From assembly GCA_905214365.1 (NCBI GenBank), contig CAJMMH010000129.1, positions 1 to 7,762 on the forward strand: a DNA stretch of 7,762 nucleotides. The letters run 5' to 3'. The notes below the pieces were generated by a model. It was not told the origin of the DNA and did no database searches. It worked only from the letters and a program-made list of their open reading frames with translations. The translations under genes and the position numbers were made by a program. Origin of the DNA: an uncultured bacterium. Its GTDB lineage: Bacteria > Bacillota > Clostridia > Lachnospirales > Lachnospiraceae. Positions 6,795 through 7,762 of the stretch are shown piece by piece (within the stretch, counting starts at the first letter, position 1; each line of letters opens with the position of its first letter).

Positions 6795-7485
6795 AGCAAC
6801 GGATATTCAGTCCGGTGTCGAAGCAAAGGAAGGCCGCGCGAATTTCGTGACCGCATATGATAAAAAGGTACAGGAGTTTCTTTATGGCCGTCTGACGGAG
6901 CTGCTTCCGGAGGCGGCTTTTGTCGGTGAAGAAGAGGAGACGCATGCCGCGCTGGGGCATGGCTACGCGTTTATTGTGGATCCGATTGACGGGACAACCA
7001 ATTTTATGAAGGGCGCGGGCTGCAGCGCAGTGTCAATCGGCCTGCTGCTTGACGGGGAACCGTACATGGCAGCTGTTTACAACCCGTACCGGGATGAGAT
7101 GTTCTGGGCACAGCGCGGGAAGGGCGCGTATTGCGGGAAACAGCGGATTTTTGTCAGCAAAAAGCCATTGTCTGATGGTTTGGTACTGTTCGGAACCGCG
7201 CCGTATTACCGGGAGCTGGCGGATAAGAGCTTTGAGATGGCAAAGAGTTACTTTGACCGCAGCCTTGATGTCCGCAGAAGCGGTTCCGCCGCGCTTGATC
7301 TGTGCAGCGTAGCGTCAGGACGCGCTGAGCTGTTCTTTGAGCTGCGTCTGCAGCCGTGGGACTTTGCGGCAGGTGCACTTTTAATCAGCGAGGCGGGAGG
7401 CAGAATTACGACAGTTGATGGAGAACCGCTCCGCTTTGACCGTCCCCAGAGTGTGCTTGCCGTCGGAGACGACAGCTGCGGGTAA
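6736..7485 (+). CDS. Inositol monophosphatase family sugar/nucleotide phosphatase
   Basis: The 249-residue Mg2+-dependent phosphatase has all core motifs: the metal-binding acidic site VGEEEE (63-68), DPIDGTTNF (82-90) and WDFAAGALLISEAGG (208-222). SGSAALDLCSVASGR (182-196) is the conserved helix before the last motif. Family members hydrolyse inositol-1-phosphate, fructose-1,6-bisphosphate, PAP or related phosphates, and the sequence does not choose between them. ATG 6736 gives the usual N-terminus (TAAAREAGSIMLEA) and has GGGAGG (6724-6729) six bases upstream; a longer reading from 6583 would add out-of-family residues. Its start lies inside the preceding gene, suggesting translational coupling. 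It ends 41 bp before the tRNA promoter, with no obvious terminator between them. Confidence 0.93.
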   Translation: MITIEALTAAAREAGSIMLEATDIQSGVEAKEGRANFVTAYDKKVQEFLYGRLTELLPEAAFVGEEEETHAALGHGYAFIVDPIDGTTNFMKGAGCSAVSIGLLLDGEPYMAAVYNPYRDEMFWAQRGKGAYCGKQRIFVSKKPLSDGLVLFGTAPYYRELADKSFEMAKSYFDRSLDVRRSGSAALDLCSVASGRAELFFELRLQPWDFAAGALLISEAGGRITTVDGEPLRFDRPQSVLAVGDDSCG

Positions 7486-7525
7486 TGTAGACTTCCATCG
7501 TAAAAGAAAAAACATAAAAAAACTG

Positions 7526-7554
7526 TTGACAAATCGCGGATTGCATGATATATT
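7526..7554 (+). promoter_or_regulatory. Strong promoter of the leucine tRNA genes
   Basis: A perfect -35 box TTGACA (7526-7531) and -10 box TATATT (7549-7554) are separated by 17 bp, with TG at 7546-7547 making an extended -10. Transcription should start near G7561, about 46 nt before the first tRNA. An A-rich stretch (7501-7522) just upstream could act as an UP element. Initiation with G would fit the GTP-sensitive start of stable-RNA promoters in Firmicutes; that is inference. Confidence 0.88.
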
Positions 7555-7571
7555 AAATGAGCAGTCCGCGA
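7534..7571 (+). repeat. Inverted repeat straddling the tRNA promoter -10 box
   Basis: TCGCGGATTGC (7534-7544) and GCAGTCCGCGA (7561-7571) are 11-bp inverted arms with a single non-matching position (a G.T pair). They are separated by the 16 bp that contain the -10 box. The left arm lies in the promoter spacer and the right arm begins at the predicted start site. The geometry fits an operator. Because the left arm is upstream of the start site it would not be transcribed, so an RNA hairpin is unlikely. Confidence 0.6.
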
Positions 7572-7606
7572 GAGACAAGCTTCTGAAAAGAGAGAATGAT
7601 CCAATT

Positions 7607-7686
7607 GCGGGCGTGGCGGAATTGGCAGACGCGCCAGATTTAGGTTCTGGTGGTAACCCGTGCAGGTTCAAGTCCTGTCGCCCGCA
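7607..7686 (+). tRNA. tRNA-Leu (anticodon UAG, reads CUA)
   Basis: The full cloverleaf is visible. The acceptor stem GCGGGCG (7607-7613) pairs with CGCCCGC (7679-7685). The D stem is GCG/CGC (7616-7618, 7630-7632). The anticodon stem CCAGA/TCTGG (7634-7638, 7646-7650) encloses loop TTTAGGT with anticodon TAG at 7641-7643. The T stem is 7662-7666/7674-7678 with loop TTCAAGT, and the discriminator is A7686. The variable region (7651-7661) is 11 nt and can form only a 3-bp stem, short for a leucine tRNA. CCA is not encoded, so the 3' end must be made by an RNase Z-type cut and CCA addition. Confidence 0.95.
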
Positions 7687-7704
7687 TTGATGAGCAATCA
7701 TCAA
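7687..7704 (+). other. GCAA-tetraloop hairpin between the two tRNA genes
   Basis: TTGATGA (7687-7693) and TCATCAA (7698-7704) form a perfect 7-bp stem closed by the GNRA tetraloop GCAA. It begins at the first base after the discriminator of the first tRNA and fills 18 of the 24 spacer bases, leaving AGGTAT before the next tRNA. It is not followed by T residues, so it does not resemble a terminator. A role in processing the tRNA precursor is inferred. Confidence 0.6.
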
Positions 7705-7710
7705 AGGTAT

Positions 7711-7762
7711 GCAGTTGTGGCGGAATTGGCATACGCGCATGATTCAGGTTCATGTCCATGTA
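7711..7762 (+). tRNA. tRNA-Leu (anticodon CAG, reads CUG), 3' part beyond window
   Basis: The 5' acceptor strand GCAGTTG (7711-7717) is followed by TG, D stem GCG/CGC and a D loop nearly identical to that of the first tRNA. The anticodon stem CATGA/TCATG (7738-7742, 7750-7754) encloses loop TTCAGGT with anticodon CAG at 7745-7747. The variable arm starts at 7755 and the window ends before the T arm and 3' acceptor strand. It is presumably in the same transcript as the first leucine tRNA. Confidence 0.88.

Noticed and set aside
7415..7690. A + strand reading frame of 91 codons running into the tRNA-Leu gene, ending VAELADAPDLGSGG-like
   Set aside because: This is the well-known artefact of translating a tRNA-Leu gene; it also overlaps the phosphatase end and the tRNA promoter.
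7381..7740. A - strand reading frame across the tRNA-Leu gene containing GRQDLNLHGLPPEPKSGA
   Set aside because: This is the common spurious antisense translation of tRNA-Leu seen in many databases.

Overview
The window looks like ordinary chromosomal sequence from a Clostridia-type Gram-positive bacterium, most likely Lachnospiraceae. The evidence is moderately GC-rich coding with strong AGGA/GGAGG ribosome sites, very acidic Glu/Asp/Ser/Thr tails on exported proteins, tRNA genes without an encoded CCA, and protein variants I associate with gut Clostridia. The taxonomic call is inference. Every gene I can support is on the + strand, and I see no mobile element, CRISPR array, phage gene or sign of transfer.

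Layout: (1) 1-141 is a promoter and a structured leader for an exported trigger-factor/FKBP-like foldase (142-1359), followed by a long hairpin (1397-1437). (2) 1523-2680 is a cation diffusion facilitator (CDF) metal exporter with an apparently duplicated cytoplasmic C-terminal domain and an N/D...D/D metal site of the kind linked to Mn2+. (3) 2729-6325 is a probable operon of a lipoprotein of unknown function, a TldD metalloprotease and its TldE/PmbA-like partner. The gap between lipoprotein and tldD is 10 bp, and between tldD and tldE 62 bp. The CDF gene may be co-transcribed, as only 48 bp separate it from the lipoprotein. (4) 6474-7485 holds a small two-helix membrane protein whose 3' end overlaps an inositol-monophosphatase-family gene by 59 bp. 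(5) 7526-7762 is a strong promoter and two tandem leucine tRNA genes (anticodons UAG and CAG), the second cut by the window end.

How the parts work together: TldD and TldE are expected to form one protease that degrades or trims unstructured peptides. No peptide substrate gene is visible nearby. The foldase and the lipoprotein are cell-surface proteins, and the CDF pump controls cytoplasmic metal. No single pathway ties the window together. The points most worth a second look are the tandem CDF C-terminal domains, the TldD CxCxxC cluster, the inverted repeat straddling the tRNA promoter -10 box, the GCAA-capped hairpin between the tRNAs and the 59-bp gene overlap.
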